Both the position numbers and the translations under genes were made by a program. 64,000 nt of DNA, from positions 56,001 through 120,000 of the forward strand of contig JAURVB010014088.1 in NCBI GenBank assembly GCA_033002965.1, read 5' to 3'. Each line of letters begins with the position of its first letter. Positions within the stretch are counted from its first letter, which is position 1. This DNA comes from Piper betle (Eukaryota > Streptophyta > Magnoliopsida > Piperales > Piperaceae). Below the pieces are notes generated by a model that worked only from the letters and a program-made list of their open reading frames with translations, did not search any database and was not told the origin of the DNA. This document shows, one piece after another, positions 39,201-51,324 of the stretch.

Positions 39201-42198
39201 TAAAAATGTTCATATACAATTTTTATTACAATGTTTCATCTTTTTTTTCCTGTCTAATTATAAGAGGCTCCATATGATGATAACATATAATTTTATGCTT
39301 AAAGCTAATCTTATAATGATGTGTCCAAGCCAAGTTGAATCAAAGTATTTTTTATTTAAAAAAAAATGTCAAAGAAACGAGAATGAATGCACTAATTAAA
39401 AAATGACAAAGTTAAATATATTAACCTATTTAATACTTACAACGAGTAAAATTTATCCTTTTTGAAGCTAGAAAGGTGTAAATCTTCTTTGCCGAAAAAA
39501 AATTAGTACGCACATGCCCTCACAAAAAAAAGATCGAAAGAAGTTTAACTTAATATTCACAGCTTTGAAGTACAAAAGAATAAATTTAAAAAAGGAAGAA
39601 TCTTTACCATAAGGCTTGGGTCTTCCAGATATGCTGAAGTCTCCTAGCCCTAGACAAGTGTAGAGAGCTATTAATGATATGCTTTGCTTTCCACATAAAT
39701 ACATTTTATTTTAATGATGTGACATTTTTTTCGACATTCCCAACATGTGCAAGCCTATTAGGCTTTACATGAGGACTTACGTTTGAGCCTCTTTTAGACT
39801 TGTCTCTTTTTGGACCATTTACAAACATGGTCATGGGTCTTCTCTGCTCCGCACCTCTTTTGGGCTTTTTAATGGCGTGGCAGGTGTGATGGGAGAATGC
39901 GCACAATAATGGCTCTGATACCATATTAAGTCAGGCTTGTGAATATATCCCAAAATGACTAGAAGTTGTATAAAGGTTTTGCCTCCACATAAATGCAAGC
40001 CACCACCCTTATATTTAGCTAGATGGGATTATTTTTACAAGGAAGGTGCTTGGAAGAGCTGTCTGACTAGAGATTAGGGAAAATTGAATAGAATGAGGAA
40101 GCTTGCAAGTTGTAGAGGATGGAATCTTGGGGATGTAGATGATGGGAAAGCTTGGGGCAGGTGTGGTTCATCCACTCCAATTTGTGTTGGCTCATACCTG
40201 TGTCTGTTTGAGCTCAATCCATTATGTCTTCTTCCACATTCAAAACATCCATTATGTCTTCTTCCACATTCAAAACATCAATACCCAGCTTGGTATCTCA
40301 AAAAAATTGTATCATCTCGAGTTTAAACTCGCACTCAAATTTATCCCAAAACGGGCCACTCTCGATTTTTTGGATTATCAAGGCAAACCAGCTCGTGATC
40401 AGCCCTTACAGACCCATAACTGGGTCTAGGACCTAGCCACTTGTGGTTACACAGACTATGTAACTTAAGCTATCAATAAATCATAAACCCACTTAGGGTT
40501 ACATTTACCAATTAGGAAAATAAATACCCGACTAACATAATAGACCCAGCTAAATATTACATTAGCCTATTACTTGCATTATTTAAACTAATCTGAATTT
40601 AGTTTGATTAGACATACAGGCTCATAGTAAACTCCATTCTGATGTGGGCATTGTATTGTATTTTATTTTAATATGTAGTGCTTGTGCTTGTAGGAACATT
40701 GTCTCAACAGTTAATCTCGACTGCAAGTTGGAGCTCAAATCTATTGCTCTACAAGCTCGCAATGCTGAGTATAACCCCAAAGTAAAGCAGAAGATGCTTG
40801 TTTATTTGTTTTGCTTTTCTTTACCTTTAGAAAAGTGTGCTAGTTACAAAGCTCCTATGCTGCCAGTGTGCTGTTAGCAATTTGACGGCGATTAGCTATA
40901 AAGGTAGGCTAGTAGCCAACTGAAAAACGTGAGATCTAGTAAATGTAGATTGTTTTGCACCAAATATTTTATGATTAAGGTAAATATTTGGGTGATTTTA
41001 CATTTTCAATTTTGAAGGAGAATGGTATGAGTATCTGTTGTAGGGGAAGTTCTGATGGAGTGTCTGCGGGTGCTTGCCTTGTGGCTTCGTAGTCCTGTAT
41101 TTTTATGTATATCAAATGCATTCGTAAAACTAATGTGTTTCACTTTTATGCAGCGTTTTGCTGCTGTTATTATGAGAATCAGAGAACCAAAAACCACAGC
41201 ACTGATATTTGCTTCTGGGAAAATGGTAAGTTGTGCCGACTTGTATTTTTATTGATTGCTTCTTTTTCATTTACAGTAGGTGGTGCTCTGTGAATCAGGA
41301 ATTAGATTGTTTTAGTAACTTTCATGCACCTTTTGCCACATAGGTATGTACTGGAGCTAAAAGTGAACACCAGTCTAAACTTGCTGCAAGGAAGGTATAG
41401 TTCAATGGTTGGCTTTCAAAGGTTTTCTTCGTCTGATTCCTCAAATATCTGTTTGCTTTTACTTTTTCGGATATTCTAGAATGAGTTAATGTTGTTTTAA
41501 TTTGCAGTATGCCCGTATCATTCAGAAACTTGGATTTCCTGCAAAATTCAAGGTAATCTGGCTTTCAGCATTGTTAGTATGTTGTGTCTCCATGGCGTTG
41601 CCTGCTCTTCTCCTTTTCACTTACCTTTTATTGACTGTAAGCGGTAAATTGTCTTTCTAGGATTTCAAAATACAGAATATTGTTGGGTCCTGTGATGTCA
41701 AATTTCCCATAAGACTTGAAGGGTTGGCCTATTCTCACGGTGCTTTCTCAAGTGTAAGTAAAAACCTGATCTGTTAGCAAACTCTATTTTCTAGAGCTCT
41801 ACCTTTTTTCTGGGGAAACTAGTTTTTTTTTCTTTCTTCTTCTTTTCTTTCCTTCTTTCTTTCTTTTTCTTTTCATTTCCTATTTTGGTGACTTTCTCAC
41901 CATGACATTGTTGTGTTTTTTTTGATATATAATAGTATGAACCTGAGCTGTTTCCTGGACTTATATATCGGATGAAGCAACCAAAAATAGTTCTTCTCAT
42001 ATTTGTTTCCGGAAAGATAGTTCTAACTGGGGCAAAAGTAAGAAAATTCATTTTGCTCAGTCATGACTTTTTTGACTTTGCTTGAAAAACCATATGTAAA
42101 TATTGTGGCTATTCTTTCAGGTGAGGGATGAGACCTACACAGCATTTGAGAATATTTATCCTGTACTTAATGAATTTCGAAAAAACCAGCAGTGGTAA
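36278..42198 (+). CDS. TBP: TATA-box-binding protein (TBP)
   Basis: Eight coding exons (36278-36354, 40694-40781, 41154-41225, 41344-41394, 41508-41552, 41661-41753, 41936-42037, 42121-42198) give 201 residues, against 200 usual in plants. At least one non-coding 5' exon (about 35120-35213) precedes. The short N-terminus ([18 protein letters not shown]) leads into the saddle domain of two direct repeats: [51 protein letters not shown], then [51 protein letters not shown]. The Phe residues that wedge into TATA DNA (F in RFAAV, F in LIFAS, and the repeat-2 equivalents) are present. TBP nucleates initiation for RNA polymerases I, II and III. The last codons CAGTGGTAAGT read either as Gln-Trp-stop or as a splice donor. 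Coding intron 1 is 4.3 kb and full of miniature retroelements. Confidence 0.97.
37117..37548 (-). mobile_element. TRIM-like miniature LTR element in TBP intron
   Basis: Two direct repeats of about 155 bp (37117-37272 and 37394-37548) share TGTA, GTACAAATTGATG, GTTAACCTAGTT or its variant, CTTATATATT and GGTTATTATA. Directly inside the right copy lies CTCTGATACCA (37381-37391), the reverse complement of the initiator-tRNA-Met primer-binding site TGGTATCAGAG. The element is therefore an LTR-PBS-internal-LTR structure on the minus strand, only about 430 bp long and without coding capacity, as in TRIMs. No clear target duplication is seen. Confidence 0.8.
38390..39008 (+). mobile_element. TRIM-like element in tandem arrangement (three LTR-like copies)
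   Basis: The block GGCAAAGCCTTCCTA recurs at 38453, 38631 and 38952, each inside a repeat that begins near TGTTA (38569 and 38894 for copies 2 and 3), is preceded by a purine tract (ATGGGGGAA, GTGGGAGAA) and includes TAATCC...ATAAGAGTGG-like sequence. After copy 1, TGGTAATAGAGCCCC (38481-38495) resembles the tRNA-Met primer-binding site. The pattern LTR-internal-LTR-internal-LTR suggests a tandem TRIM formed by recombination. Boundaries are approximate; no coding capacity. Confidence 0.7.
39640..40045 (-). mobile_element. TRIM-like element, same family, opposite orientation
   Basis: GGCTCTGATACCA at 39911-39923 is the exact reverse complement of a TGGTATCAGAGCC primer-binding site. The LTR on its right (39924 to about 40045) contains the reverse complements of the AGGCAAA...CCTT and CTAGTCATTTTGGG blocks of the 38.4-39.0 kb element. 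The internal part (39720-39910) mirrors CATGACCATGTTTGTAAATG from about 38810. The left LTR (about 39640-39735) is degenerate. Confidence 0.7.
40221..40280. repeat. Near-perfect 30-bp tandem duplication in TBP intron
   Basis: The 30-base unit starting ATTATGTCTTCTTCCACATT occurs twice back to back. Confidence 0.95.
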
Positions 42199-44400
42199 GT
42201 TTTCTAGTGCAGTGCAATTTTCTCTTGATTTAAGAATCACATCTCCGGCGTACATAATCTAATGCTCATTTTTTGTTATTTATCTACGAGGCTTTTCTAT
42301 ATTTGTAGATTACATTAAGAATAGAGAATGCTTCGAGGAAGTTATAATTAATTTTCTTTATAAGTAGTTTTACTAAATTGAATGTCTTTTTTGTGACTTA
42401 AATTTCAATCATCTAGACTTCTTCTTCTTTGGCATCCACCTGCATATGAAGGATTGAGGTTGGGGTTACAGATTCTTTTCTTTTACTTCGTCCCGTCGTG
42501 ACTCCATTGCAGCTATATCAATTGTCTAAGCTCTGTGATTAAAAAAAGCCCACTCTTATTAAGTTCTGTTAGCACCATGTCCGAAGCTGTTAACACGTTT
42601 TTGTGTTCCTGTTCATGCAGTTTCTTTTTTAATATTAAAGAATTCTCATGGGGGTTTGTAATGTAGCTTGATTGCTAGCATTCATATTCATTCATTTTTT
42701 TTATTTTTTATTTTCCTGACTGAATCGCCTGTTTTGGTTCTGAAATATTTGGTATTCGTTCAATGTTTTGGCCAGATGCGTAAGCTGACTGACTTTTGCT
42801 GGTACATGTATAAGGGCCTCTCTTACTATCGAAACTACAAGGGGGGCTTGTGTAAGTTGTAATTAACTGTGAACGACAGAAGCATCTACCGTCTTCGGTC
42901 ATGGAGTTTGCCTCCCTTCAAGATCTGAAGTTTTAACTGTTTTTGTGAGCTTTCACTCATTTAGTGTACCTAAGTTCATGTGTGATCGGAAGATTCGAAC
43001 TGCAATGAAATTGAAAATATTGTTTAATCAGTTATCTGATTTTGTTATAAATCATTTTTGCTTGATCTATAATAAGTATACGTGTTTATTCTTGATCAAC
43101 TTTTTACATGTAATTGGATGCGACTGAAACGTGTTTGTTGCACGTAATCCTCTCATTCATTCATGCTTTCGAGATGCCATGGCTCTAACCAAATCTCTCC
43201 GGTTAAAGTCATGCAAGTTCCATTCCCTAATAACCGCTCGTGCCTTCTCAAGACCGAGTGAAATACATGATTGGGTCGCCAAAATTTAGCCATTACAAAG
43301 ATGATTATTTTTTATTTTTCCAAATAAAATGTGGTAAGATAATTGGTAATAGTAAATGGTAGAAAAGTCTTACGCAATTGTTCTATTGTTATTTATGAAC
43401 AAGAATTAGTTATTTCATTTAAAAACTTAATCTCAAGTAAAAATTAAATGTCCAAATTTAAGGTTTGTTAATCTAGAACTCGACCAAAAGGATATTTTAA
43501 TTATGTTTTTTAAATATTATTCAATAATTTATTTATTAAAGTAAAGGTTGTCCCATATTATTTTGATCGTGTACATGGTTGAGCTGCCATTGCTGTAAAG
43601 TTAGGCCAACCAAAATGTGAAAATGAAATTGAAACCCCATTGTACTAAAATTGTGGCATTGTAAAAAAAATTATATATTAAATACTTAATGTAGCCTTTT
43701 ATATTTTAAAATTATATTTATGTGAGTGATGAAAAATAAACTCTATTTTAATTTATTTTATAATCGATAGAAGGAAAGAATGTTAGTTTTGATAGACATT
43801 TAACGGTTTGGTTACAATAGGCACTAGCTAAAGACCGTGAGCAGGGTAATAATATAGAAAATCAGTTTCTGAATTATTATGATATTATTTTTAAATAAAA
43901 ATAGTAAATATTATTTATATTTAACAAAAAGTACAGTTATACACAAGTATTAAAAAAATTAAATTTTAATAGCTAAATAGAATTTATTCTTAAAGATTTT
44001 TAATTTGAATAGAATAATACCCCAAGTTTCTTCATAATAAATAACAATACATAAATAATTACATATAAAAACAATAAAAATATAATTAAATATATATTAT
44101 TAATTAAAAAATTAATTTAACAATATAATTATAAATATATTAAAATAGATTAATATTTTTAATTCTTAATTTAGTTAAAATTACAGTCCAATACTTTTCA
44201 AATAATAATTATATTTTCGAATTAAATAAGTATCAAGGAGCTCAAAAAAATTATTGTGAGGTCTGCAAAAAATTCCCGAGGGAAAAAAAAGGACATGTTA
44301 ATAAAATCAACAAATCAAGCTTTTGAAATTTATTATACTTTTTGTAACAAACTAAGAATAAAGTTAATAGTAAAAACAAAGGGAGTGGAGTGGGTCTTCT
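42199..44400. other. 3' region of TBP and AT-rich intergenic DNA
   Basis: 42199-43100 is the likely 3' UTR, possibly with a further non-coding exon from 42777. 43150-44390 is AT-rich without a recognisable exon. Confidence 0.5.
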
Positions 44401-44402
44401 AA

Positions 44403-44423
44403 GCCCTAGCCCTAGCCCTAGCC
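44403..44423 (+). promoter_or_regulatory. Triple CCCTAG telo-box-like motif upstream of the RRP6-like gene
   Basis: Three CCCTAG units in a row lie about 60-80 bases before the start codon. Related telo-boxes occur in plant ribosome-biogenesis gene promoters; a role here is inferred. Confidence 0.5.
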
Positions 44424-44481
44424 TCACTCCCTCCTCCTCCCGCTCCACCACCATCACCGCCACAACCGCCGGCGTCCAACC

Positions 44482-47400
44482 ATGGCGCCGTCGCCGCCGG
44501 AGCAGCGCGCCGAAAAGCTGCAAGCGATAGCCGCCGGCCCGCTCTCCTCATCCCTCGCCGCAATTTCCGCCGCCTCCCGCGCCATCCCCACCGGCAAGGA
44601 CTTCCACTTCTACAACAGCTTCCCCGAATTCAGCCGCCCCATCGCCGCCATTGCCGCCGACTCCGCCGCCCTCCTCAGCTCCGTTGGCTCCTCCGCCCAC
44701 CTCCGCCTCCCGTCCCCCAAACCTGACGCCGAACCCGACGACTCCGCCGACTGGATCGTCTCCGTCCACGACGAGGTCTTCGAGCTGGTCGACGCATCGC
44801 TCGACGAGTTCCGCGCGGCCGGGAGCGAGAGATCCGCGGCTGCGGCGGCGGTGGAGATGGAGGCCGACGGGTTCCAGTTGGTGTCCGGGAAGAAGAAGAA
44901 GAAGCAAGGGGTGGGGAACGGCGATGGAGGTGAACGGGAAGAGCCCAAATCGTCGGTGCGGGTGGCGTCCAAGGACCCCCAGACGGGGGGTGGCCGCGCC
45001 CGGGTTCCGTTCCACTTACCCAATATCCCAAGGCCGCAGGATGAGTATGGCATCATCGTGAACAACTCCAATTTGCCATTTGAGCACGTCTGGTTGCAGA
45101 GGAGTGAGGACGGGTGCAGGTTCATACATCCCATGGTCTGTTCTGTTCCTGCCATTTTCTTTTTGTTCTTCTTAACATGTTGTGTCGAAAACATGAACTA
45201 GAATTTGTAGAACAAACTGTTACTGTCGCTGTTCTTGAAATGTGTCCAATTCTGGCTCTGATATGGTTTACTGCAGATTGTTGTATGAAATGCTTCTTGA
45301 GAGCTATTTTAATGATTCAATGAAATTCTTTTGTATTTATGTCGTACAATCTGATGAATTCCTGTGTATTTATGTTGTGCAATCGGATGAATTCTTGTGT
45401 ATTTGTGTTGTAACTCGATGCAATTCTTGTGTATCTGTGTTGGCCGATTTGTTTTTTGGATATCTCTGGTTTATTTTTGTGGCATATGTAAATCTAGGTT
45501 GATGTTCAGTTTTGTAAACCCTGAGTTCTATTTATGCAGGAGAATTTTTCCGTGGAAGACTTTGTGGATAGAAGTGTTTCTAATGATGAACCTGTAAGGC
45601 CGCCTCCAATTGAGAATACACCATTTAAGCTAGTTGAGGATGTGAATGGATTGAAAGAATTGGCCAAGAAATTACGTGATGCTGAAGAATTCTCAGTAAG
45701 TTTTTCAATTATGATGCCTTTTTGATGCTTTATAGTATGCTTTTCTTTGATTCTGAATACATCAGAAGCCTAATAATTGGCCCCGCGCGGGGAAGGGGTG
45801 GGGGGTGGGGTGGGGTTGGGTTCCCCTGATTGATGGTGGATTTTTGTTTTTAATGGCACTGGAGTGCTACCTTCCTTTCATTCTTTTGATGGATCATTTG
45901 TGCATCAGATCTATGATTGCAATGTCCTTGTTGTTTATTGTTTGCATAAATCACAGGTTGATTTAGAACATAATCAGTACCGGTCCTTTCAAGGTATAAC
46001 CTGCTTGATGCAAATTTCTACTAGAACTGAAGATTATGTGGTTGACACTTTAAAGCTTCGAGTACACATTGGTCCTCACTTAAGAGATACTTTCAAAGAT
46101 CCCTCTAAAAGAAAAGTACAATTTCTTGTCTGATGATATATTTCTTTCTGAGATTAGCCATTGGTGTTGTTTTCTTCTGCTTATATAAATGACGCTGGAG
46201 TTATTAATCAGGTCATGCATGGAGCTGATCGGGATATATTGTGGCTTCAACGGGATTTTGGCATATATGTGTGCAATCTGTTTGACACAGGCCAGGTTTA
46301 TAGTAGACAACTTGTTGAATTTCCATAACAAGATATAATTTTGGTTTAACTATTCTGATATATCTACCCAAACACCAGACTTCTAAATGGCTAGTTTCTT
46401 TGCATTATCTTTTCCAAAGTTAGCTCCTTGAAAAATGATAAATTAAGTTCGCATTATTGTTAGTGGTGATTGAAACTAAGTAGTGATGGTAGATGGTAGG
46501 AAAAGTTTTTTGAAAACAGAAAAAGTAGGTGAGTAGGATTTGGGCCCGTAGTAGATCATACTCTTGTCTGTCACAACTGTGAAATCTGCTTCTTCTAATA
46601 CATGGGGATGGCCGTATTAAGGTCACGAAGACTGTTTGGGATGGGTGAGAAACATTGGCTGATAAAAACGAATGCCATTTTTGGTGACCCAGAGAGGTCT
46701 TGGGCTAATATAAACGTGCATACTGATTTGAAGCTTGAAAGTTTTCTTAACATCTTGGTCTTATACCTTAAGTTGTTCTCTCCAATGACTGTTACTTACT
46801 GTAGGCTTCAAGAGTGTTACAACTTGAGCGAAATAGCCTGGAGTTTCTTCTGCATCATTTCTGTGGAGTCACTGCTAACAAAGAGTAATTCTATTTGTTG
46901 ATATATTGAGATTCTTCTTTGATATATTGTTTCCTGATAACACCTATTTTAGGGAAATCAAAACACAACACTAGTAACGGATTTTAATAGTGGTCTTTAT
47001 TATGGTTCTTTGTTTTGCATAGAAAATGCCAAAATAAAAAACAACAAAAGACTCTCAACTCCCTGCTGAAATTTGATATTTTTAACAATTAAATCCAGTG
47101 TGGATTTTGTTATAATTGGCGGATCCATTTTTTAAAAAATAAGTTTGATAAACAGATAAAGAAAACGTGAATGAATAAAGGGGAAGATCTTTAGACTGAA
47201 CTGATGACAGAAGGCGCTACCATTGTGGCTTAGCTTTTTGAGAAGAAATTTTTCTGCATTTGAAAAAATTAATTTTTGCTTTTCTTAAATTTGTTTACTG
47301 AAGTTTAAACCACATGCAAATCAGTTGTTTTACTTAGAGATTCCCTACTTGTTGGTTGTCTCTCTTAATAAGCATAGCCTAGGGTTGGGAAACTTCTACT

Positions 47401-50360
47401 TTGTCGGTTTATTGAATGGCTTTGCCATGCTTTTCCTGTTTTGGGTTGTATATTAGTTCATATGGATTGAAGATTTGTATTTTCTATTCAATTGCTTCAC
47501 TTCTGTTTTTCAGGTATCAAAATGCTGACTGGAGAGTCCGTCCTCTTTTAGATGACATGATCAAGTATTGAAATATGAATAAGCATTTCTTTTTGCTTGC
47601 CTGGTACTTTAATCGAGCATTACTTATACATTCAATGATTGGCATAATGTATTACAACTTTTCCTTGATAGGTATGCCAGAGAAGATACACATTATCTTT
47701 TATACTTATACGATGTGATGAGAGCTCAATTACTGTCACAATCTCAGAGTGGTGATGATCTTTTGCTAGAGGTGTGGACTTATAAGTGCTTCTGTTTACC
47801 TTTTCTGCATTTTTGATCAATTTTTCTTGTTCATCAATATAGCCATCATCAACAACTTACTGCACCTAGTCTGGGGTGCAAGTCAAGGACTTTGATTCTC
47901 ATTTATTTATTTTAAAAAAATTAGAGACATAAAACATGTGCTGAGTTTAAGAAAATGTTTCTAACTTGATGCGTGAGGCAATCCTCAAAATCAGGAAAAG
48001 TAGATGGAAATTTAACTTAATCGTGGGGATTGAACTTTAATATTGTGTGTAGGTATGGATAGTCTTTGCAGCCTGATTGGTGTTAATATAACTGGGAAGA
48101 AGCGTCATAATTTAAACAGCTGGTTGTGTTGTTGTGAAATTAATTTGATGGTTAATGTGCAGGTCTACAAACGTAGCTCTGAGACATGCATTCAACTATA
48201 TGAAAAGGACCTCTTGACGGCTACATCCTATCTTCGTATATATGGGTTTGTTACTTCTGCGTTTTTTGTAATTTTTGGTGAAAAATAACCTTTACTCTGA
48301 CTTATCTTTTTCATGTTGTATTCAATATTATGTTTTCTTTTTTAAATATAATATAGTATTTTTGTGCAAATTTAATTGATCTTTTTTTCATGTTCTTTGT
48401 AGGCGAGAAGGAATGGATCTGAATGCAGAACAGCTCGCAGTTGTTTCTGTAAGTGCTCTTCTATCTCTTTTTTCTGTAGCAAGACAGATTTTGGTTGCTG
48501 GTTGTGCTTATTTTTCTCCAGCTAGAAAGGATTTGATGTGCATTCGCTTTCCTTAAATTTAGACAGTCAACCTTATGTAACTTTTTATTGCTTGAAGGGC
48601 CTTTTTGAATGGAGAGATAGTGTAGCCCGAGCACAGGATGAAAGTACGGGATATGTTTTACCAAACAAAACTCTTCTTGAAATAGGTATTTACTGAACTG
48701 GCAATGCTTATGAACTTTTTTGCTGCTTTGACTTTTCAGTGCAATTGCTCTTCGCTTCCTAAAACATTATACGTTCTTATTTTCCTTAAAATTGAAAAGC
48801 AAGGCTGATGCCTAAAAGTGCTGGGAAATTGCGATGGATAGTGAAGTCCAAGCACCCTTTTATAGAGCCGAACATGAATGTTGTGGTCAACATAATTCGA
48901 AATTCAATTGCAAATGCCGCAGCATTTAAAGATGTGTATGAACAACTTAAGAAGTCACGGGATGAAACGGTAAAATTTGAGCATAGTGCAGAAGATCACT
49001 TTATTCATTCATCACTGAAATTACCATTTGAGATCATTTTTTCTAAATTTATCTCCAGGTCCCTGAGCAAAGCCATGATGGTTCTTCCCATCCTATGGGT
49101 GAGGATATTCTTCCCCAAACAAGCAGAATTAAGCCATATAGCGTATCTGTGAAACCATTAGAGCAATATCTGAAACCAGCTGAGCTTGTAATTAGTGCTC
49201 AATCATCCAGAATATCTCCTGAACCTTCTATGCATCCCATTCAGGGCAGTGACGATATGGAGGTTGATGCTTATCCATCCATCAAACCTGTACGTCATAA
49301 ATCATATTTGTATAAAAAAGCTAGTAATTTTGGAAGAGAAGTGGATGTGGTTTTTTTCATTCAAACTAATCTATTTGCTTTGTTCTCAACAGACTGCTGT
49401 TGTATCTGTCCAAGTGCAGAAGAGGCCTAGTCGCACTTTTGGAGCAATGTTTGGAAATTCGACTTCAAAAAGAAAACATGAGCAGGTGTATTTATCTTAT
49501 CCATTTAACATGAAGTATCTAGAATTGCTATAGCATGATTGTTTCTTGATATACCTAGGAAGGGTCAGGAAGAGATAAATTTCCATGAGAGAATCTTTTT
49601 CCAGTCTGTTAGAGAGAGGGGAATGAACAGAAATTTTCAATATTATTGATCTAAATCTGTTCTTCAAGTTAAAACAGTCACAGGAAATTGATATTTTGTA
49701 CCCCTGATAAGTTCGTTTTTTAGATGTATTTTCCAACAAAATATAGTTTCTGACTTGGTTCAGCAATTGCCTTTTCAGGGTAAAATGGACTCTAAGTTGG
49801 AGCAGATAAAGTCTTCTGTGACATTTCCCTTCCACTCTTTCTCTGGCGTTTCTGATACTTCAAAACCATCTCTAGTTTTGAATGATGGGGTTTCTCAGCC
49901 AGCTGCTTCTCTAGGTGGTGGTATTCCTCCACAACCGGATGGTCAGGCCAATATTTCTTCTGAAGCAGAGGTCGGGGTCTTAGCCACATCTGAAATTACA
50001 ATAGCTACCGACTTCATAGCTTTGGAGGATGCTGTAGATGCGGCAGCTAAATTGCCTGAGAGCCCAATTGTAGGTGAGACCAGAGATGAGCAGGATGTTG
50101 GGCCTATTCGTCCCTATGAATCTTCATTAACTGAAATATCCTCTATCTTACAAGAGTGCTGCGGCACCTTTAATGAGGTAGAGGCAAAAGAGCTGGAAAA
50201 CAATGCTGGGGTAAAGCCTCTTGATAGCTTGGTTCAACAGAAACTAATGAGAGATGGAGATGAGGATACACGAGAGCGAGAGGAAGACAAGAAGAGTTGT
50301 GATAACTCCCCAGGTTCTCATCTGGGTGACAAAAAATTCTTGGCGGAGGTTCCCGGGTGA
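44482..50360 (+). CDS. RRP6L2: RRP6-like nuclear exosome 3'-5' exoribonuclease (EXOSC10 type)
   Basis: Fourteen exons give 858 residues to the first stop; all introns are GT-AG and in phase. The PMC2NT-like N-terminus (residues 1-110) is GC-rich. Then come [32 protein letters not shown] and the DEDDy exonuclease core: [13 protein letters not shown] (motif I), [20 protein letters not shown] (motif II) and [14 protein letters not shown] (motif III with the Tyr). An HRDC domain follows ([20 protein letters not shown] to [20 protein letters not shown]). The tail is low-complexity. The family trims rRNA, snoRNA and other nuclear RNAs with the exosome; plant RRP6L2 acts in the nucleolus. The frame stops at 50358-50360, yet the next frame continues at once with [20 protein letters not shown] and NRSMTFRQ to about 50442. 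I recall RRRQAFPASGNRS as the conserved end of this family, so one surplus base near 50331-50355 probably truncates it. RRP6L1 is less likely. Confidence 0.92.
45325..45445. repeat. 33-bp tandem repeat in RRP6-like intron 1
   Basis: Units start ATTCTTTTG (45325), ATTCCTGTG (45358), ATTCTTGTG (45391) and ATTCTTGTG (45423), each with TATTTATGTTGT-like and CGATGA-like blocks. About 3.7 imperfect copies. Confidence 0.85.
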
Positions 50361-50442
50361 AGGGAAGAAGGATTCTTCTCAGCCCAGACGCAGGCAAGCT
50401 TTCCCTGCTTCTGGAAACCGGAGTATGACCTTTCGACAGTAA

Positions 50443-51320
50443 TAGCTCACGGCTTTCATGTATTGTAATTGATTCTGAATAGATGTTTTCTCAAACTAAG
50501 GCAGGAAGATAAAAGGAAAAGAATAAAGATATGTCGCTTGTGATAGTTTCTGGGGACTTCATTTTCAAAGCGCTGTTGTCCTAGAACGAGATTTCTCTGG
50601 AACTTGGAACTATTTCCTATTTGGGGTACCAGCCTCTTCCCAATTCTCTTATAACTTTGCAGCCTAAAATTATCTTGGAGGTTGTTTTGTTAGATAATAA
50701 TCGTTTTAGGTTTTTTCATAAAGCAGTAATAAGTGCCTTTTGATGTGAATGTAAAGATTTGGATTTTAGGTGCCGTCGGTTGCGTGTGATTTTAATAGCG
50801 TTGGACAGTGATTAGATTAGGGATGGCGGGTAAAAGATTCATTTGACATTACCTCGTTAGTCGTTAGGGAAAAATGTTTGTCCGTATTCCAGCTTTGCCG
50901 CAATTACAACTTTGTCCGTGTTCCTGCTCAGCAGTGACCAAAAGTTTGTCCCTATTCTTGAAGAAGTCAACCGTACTTAAACGACGACAGGTATAGCTAC
51001 GTCCCAAGTGACGTCGCCCACCACTGACCACGGTCGTATTCGCGTGACTATATCACGTGGTTTACTCACCGTCAATTAAAAACGTCGCCGAAAAGACAAA
51101 ATTCGAAAAGGCTGCCCAACGCAGACAGCGTAGAGCTACGGTTCATTCCGAAAAATCTGGTCTTTTCTTCCTTTTTTTTCTAATTTTTCACAAAAAAGAA
51201 AAAAATCTTTCCTTTTTAATGATTTGGTTCCTTGATTTTCTGTGTGTGTGTGTATCATGAAAGTTCATCCTTTTTGACCTGATTGGATGAGCTGTGGCGG
51301 CGGCGGAGCATCCTAGCCAC
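50443..51320. other. Intergenic region between the RRP6-like and SINE-like genes
   Basis: Contains the RRP6-like 3' UTR and the SINE-like promoter and leader. No additional coding exon is recognised. Confidence 0.5.
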
Positions 51321-51324
51321 CGAG

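Noticed and set aside
44548..45194. Long minus-strand frames over RRP6-like exon 1
   Set aside because: They mirror a GC-rich coding exon whose sense frame has clear family motifs; the antisense frames have none.
45325..45445. CRISPR-like spaced repeat
   Set aside because: The units are contiguous imperfect tandem copies without unique spacers, and the genome is a plant nuclear genome.
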